From positions 372,001 to 436,000 of the forward strand of contig NZ_BQYJ01000003.1 of NCBI RefSeq assembly GCF_023168165.1: a stretch of DNA of 64,000 nucleotides, given 5' to 3'. The position numbers and the translations under genes were made by a program. This document shows positions 61,949-64,000 of this stretch, piece after piece (positions within the stretch are counted from its first letter, which is position 1; each line of letters opens with the position of its first letter). The notes below the pieces were generated by a model that saw only the letters and a list, made by a program, of their open reading frames with translations, was not told the origin of the DNA and did not search any database. The stretch comes from Niallia sp. NCCP-28. Its GTDB lineage: Bacteria > Bacillota > Bacilli > Bacillales > Cytobacillaceae.

Positions 61949-62914
61949 ATGAAAATTGGTATAATTGGAACAGGAGGATTTGCGAAAATGCATGCTCGTA
62001 TTTTGGCAGATTTAGAAGGAATAGAAGTGACAGCGTTTTGTGGGACGAGCATAGAAAAAGCGGAAAAGGAAGCAAAAAATTGGTCTAATGCTATTGGATA
62101 TACAAAGGTAGAGGAAATGTTGGATAAACAGCGATTAGATGCTGTATATATTTGTGTTCCGCCAATGGCCCATGGAGATATCGAATATGCATTAATCGAA
62201 AGAAGCATTCCTTTTTTTGTGGAAAAACCACTCGGCATACAAAAAGAACCCTTTGAAATGGCAAGGAAAGTAGGAGAGAAGGGGTTAATCACTTCTGTTG
62301 GCTATCACTGGCGCTATAAAGATATAACCGCAAAAGCAGCATCTTTGCTTCGTGAACATAAAGTGGGAATGGCACTCGGTTATTGGATGGGAGATATGCC
62401 AATGGTGCCGTGGTGGAGAGATGTCCATCAATCAGGAGGGCAATTTCTCGAACAAACCACTCATATTGTTGACCTTCTCCGTTTTTTATGTGGCGATGTA
62501 CAAGAAGTATATGCGGCATACAGCAGCCAAATCATGCAAAACAAAGTAGAAGGAACATCCGTTTCTGATGTAGGAAGCGTGACTATGAAACTGAAATCAG
62601 GCGCAATCGCCACCATCTCCAATACATGCATTCTTCCAGCATCCAATAAAGCTGGTCTTGAACTATATACAGATCAAGGAATAATTGAACTCCATAATGA
62701 CAGAATACGGGAAATAAAAGCAAATCAAACAAGAGAATACAAAGAACAGCTTAATCCATACATAACAGAAAATAGTATATTCCTGCACGCAGTCAAAACA
62801 GGAGACTCATCGAACATACTCTCAAGCTATCAAGACGCCGCTCAAACCCACCAAGTTACATTTGCTGCAAATCAATCAGCGGCAAGTGGGAAGCCCGTAT
62901 TTATTGCAAACTGA
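61949..62914 (+). CDS. Gfo/Idh/MocA family oxidoreductase
   Basis: A 321-residue NAD(P)-dependent sugar-type dehydrogenase. The N-terminal Rossmann motif is GIIGTGGFAKMHARIL and the family's EKP motif is at 92-94 (FFVEKPLG). The C-terminal domain has GYHWRYKD, GGQFLEQTTHIVDLLRFLCGDV with the catalytic-type His. Substrates are usually inositols, sugars or sugar derivatives; none is indicated by neighbours. ATG 61949 follows AAAAGGAG. It converges on the spo0E-like locus. Confidence 0.88.
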   Translation: MKIGIIGTGGFAKMHARILADLEGIEVTAFCGTSIEKAEKEAKNWSNAIGYTKVEEMLDKQRLDAVYICVPPMAHGDIEYALIERSIPFFVEKPLGIQKEPFEMARKVGEKGLITSVGYHWRYKDITAKAASLLREHKVGMALGYWMGDMPMVPWWRDVHQSGGQFLEQTTHIVDLLRFLCGDVQEVYAAYSSQIMQNKVEGTSVSDVGSVTMKLKSGAIATISNTCILPASNKAGLELYTDQGIIELHNDRIREIKANQTREYKEQLNPYITENSIFLHAVKTGDSSNILSSYQDAAQTHQVTFAANQSAASGKPVFIAN

Positions 62915-63021
62915 GAGGTTTAATAAAAATAACATTGGTCTTATCAAAAAAAATTTAAAACCAGCAATTAATGTGTTTATCCAGCTGTAAAACAGGCTAT
63001 AACTAAAATGTATTCCCCTTT

Positions 63022-63059
63022 GCCGCCTTTGCCTTTTTATTTGGCAGAGGCGCTTTTTT
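63022..63059 (+). terminator. terminator of the oxidoreductase gene
   Basis: GCCTTTGCC (63025-63033) pairs with GGCAGAGGC (63043-63051) with a G-U pair, followed by GCTTTTTTG. Confidence 0.7.
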
Positions 63060-63249
63060 GAAACGCTAAAATAGTGCGAAAAGGGAAAAAATGCAAAATA
63101 TTTCCCTATTCAAGAATTAGATGGCGAATTTGGAATTTTTGTTTAAGAATAAGAGGAAAGAGATAGATGCTGCTTAGAGATTTTGAGGTGTATCTAAGTG
63201 ATGAGTAAGGTGAGGGAATTTTCATATCTAGCAGGAAAAAAGGAGAAAA
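63060..63249. other. region downstream of the riboswitch, no supported gene
   Basis: On the minus strand, where a riboswitch-controlled gene would be expected, the only frame is about 40 codons from ATG 63225 and lacks a ribosome binding site. Confidence 0.4.
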
Positions 63250-63335
63250 AGTTTTGCAACCCGGCGGCCATAGCAAATGCGTTAGGCCCGTGGCTTTGCG
63301 TCCTTTATTTTCATAAAGTTTGCCAATAAAAAACT
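63250..63335 (-). ncRNA. cyclic-di-GMP-I (GEMM-I) riboswitch
   Basis: Read on the minus strand: GGCAAAC, a hairpin CUUUA-UGAAA-AUAAAG, then GGACGCAAAGCCACGGGCCU, a second arm, and GCCGCCGGGUUGC. This is the GEMM-I consensus almost base for base, including the GACGCAAAGCC junction and the tetraloop receptor-like GCCGGGUUGC end. AGUUUU (63335-63330) and AAAACU (63255-63250) can form helix P1, so the aptamer overlaps the stop codon of the Spo0E-like gene. A U-rich tract follows. No gene lies downstream on this strand in the window. Confidence 0.88.
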
Positions 63336-63540
63336 ATAAATTAATAGTGTAATGGAATTTTGAGCTTTTAAATTGCTGATACTGAAAAATAAAATAATCC
63401 AGTTGTTGACTGATTTGAAGAGTGGTTGAGTTATTAAAGCCTTTTTCCATACCAACATGAATCAATTCTTTGCGCAACCGTTGAATCTGATTTTCTAGCT
63501 GATTTAGAGAATAGTCTTTTTCTTTATAGGTCTCAAGCAT
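63334..63540 (-). CDS. Spo0E-family aspartyl-phosphate phosphatase
   Basis: A 68-residue helical protein with the family signature SQQLDYFI (SQ-x-LD, residues 44-48) after an N-terminal helix. Spo0E-type phosphatases remove phosphate from Spo0A and delay sporulation. The start at 63540 lies after a GGAGTG site. The stop codon is built into the 5' strand of the following cyclic-di-GMP riboswitch, linking the two at the RNA level. Confidence 0.85.
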   Translation of the reverse strand: MLETYKEKDYSLNQLENQIQRLRKELIHVGMEKGFNNSTTLQISQQLDYFIFQYQQFKSSKFHYTINL

Positions 63541-63775
63541 TTCAACACTCCTATCTTTTGGAAAAAATATAAGTAAAAGTAATTATACCAAATAATCTTA
63601 AAAAATCCTTAAATTTTATAAGGATTTTTTTTATTTTACTAAAAAAAGAAGCAAAAAGCAGGCATCTCATGCAAGTGGCCCATTAGAAATACATAAAATA
63701 AATTGAAAAGTTTATGTCACAGTTTAGAAAAGGAATACTAGAGGGCGTAGCTAATATACACAGAAATGGATAGAT

Positions 63776-63804
63776 AAAAAAGACTGCTCATATTTAAGCA
63801 GTCC
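63776..63804 (-). terminator. terminator of the 33-aa peptide gene
   Basis: On the minus strand GACTGCT pairs with AGCAGTC around an eight-base loop, then TTTTTTAT. Confidence 0.8.
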
Positions 63805-63818
63805 CATAAAAGAAGTGA

Positions 63819-63920
63819 TTAATTTTTACTGATTTTTTCTTGGTAATTGCTCCATGCAGACATGGCAAAAGCAGCAATTATGTCCCCAGCAAATCTTAAT
63901 AAACCAACAACTAACTCCAT
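63819..63920 (-). CDS. 33-aa hydrophobic/amphipathic peptide
   Basis: ATG 63920 follows AAAGGAG on the minus strand. The peptide MELVVGLLRFAGDIIAAFAM then SAWSNYQEKISKN has a 25-residue hydrophobic or amphipathic helix and a charged tail. Its own strong terminator follows within 45 bp, so it is a compact single-gene unit. It has no Cys or signal cleavage site. It could be a membrane-active peptide, a regulatory micropeptide or a small sporulation protein. I recognise no family. Confidence 0.65.
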   Translation of the reverse strand: MELVVGLLRFAGDIIAAFAMSAWSNYQEKISKN

Positions 63921-64000
63921 AAAAATCAGCTCCTTTAATCTGATTTTACAGATAATGGATATGTTTGTAAACGATTTTTAAATGAATTGCTAAAGAAGTG

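Noticed and set aside
63102-63225. 40-codon minus-strand frame after the cyclic-di-GMP riboswitch
   Set aside because: It would be the natural regulated gene, but there is no ribosome binding site and the composition looks non-coding.

Overview
The window is chromosomal DNA from a low-GC, endospore-forming Bacillaceae bacterium (Bacillus/Niallia type). Evidence: AT-rich intergenic DNA, strong AAGGAGG-type ribosome binding sites with many TTG/GTG starts, and recognisable relatives of Bacillus subtilis GltC/GltA/GltB, YlbC, YfnA, AdhB, YocH, YdjO, SplA, PucA-PucE/PucM and Spo0E, plus YjcZ-type tiny sporulation proteins. I saw no rRNA, tRNA, CRISPR array, phage module or intact transposase. All functional names come from reading the translations; no database search was run.

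Layout. 0.3-9.1 kb: a small basic peptide gene, a formate/nitrite channel, a ZIP metal transporter, an MFS transporter, three small Gly-rich or spore-type genes, RecQ, an AlaX-type tRNA editing protein, YdjO, and a SplA-like regulator with a 50-codon partner. 9.4-14.4 kb: a PAS-PAS sensor kinase, a YocH-type LysM/3D wall protein preceded by five 10-bp-phased TGTWA repeats, a coiled-coil protein and a small HTH regulator. 15-22.8 kb: a purine catabolic operon (XdhC-like PucA, MobA-like PucB, three xanthine dehydrogenase subunits, OHCU decarboxylase, hydroxyisourate hydrolase, allantoinase) with no uricase. 23-26.5 kb: PurT behind PurBox-like sites, then OFA-type MFS and AEC-type transporters. 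26.5-36.5 kb: YlbC, tiny peptides, a branched-chain aminotransferase, a HAD phosphatase, an IDEAL protein, a SinR-like HTH, an old-yellow-enzyme, an atypical kinase and PepF. 36.6-43.7 kb: divergent gltC / gltA-gltB (glutamate synthase). 43.9-51.8 kb: an alcohol dehydrogenase, YfnA-type permease, FapR-controlled fabH, GNAT, DinB, VOC and CBO0543 proteins and a decayed acetyltransferase. 52-57.6 kb: an operon of atypical kinase, GT4 glycosyltransferase and HipA-like kinase, converging on ugd and galU, which make UDP-glucuronate. 58-64 kb: an HD protein, an SF1 helicase, a small gene under a CodY-like box, a Gfo/Idh/MocA oxidoreductase, a Spo0E-like phosphatase followed directly by a cyclic-di-GMP-I riboswitch, and a 33-residue peptide.

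Three families of dispersed non-coding repeats are scattered through the intergenic regions, one copy lying inside the purine operon and one flanked by a 25-bp duplication. The observations most worth a second look are the orphan cyclic-di-GMP-I riboswitch (63250-63335), the kinase/glycosyltransferase/HipA-like operon (52.0-55.1 kb), the missing uricase step, and the phased TGTWA array.
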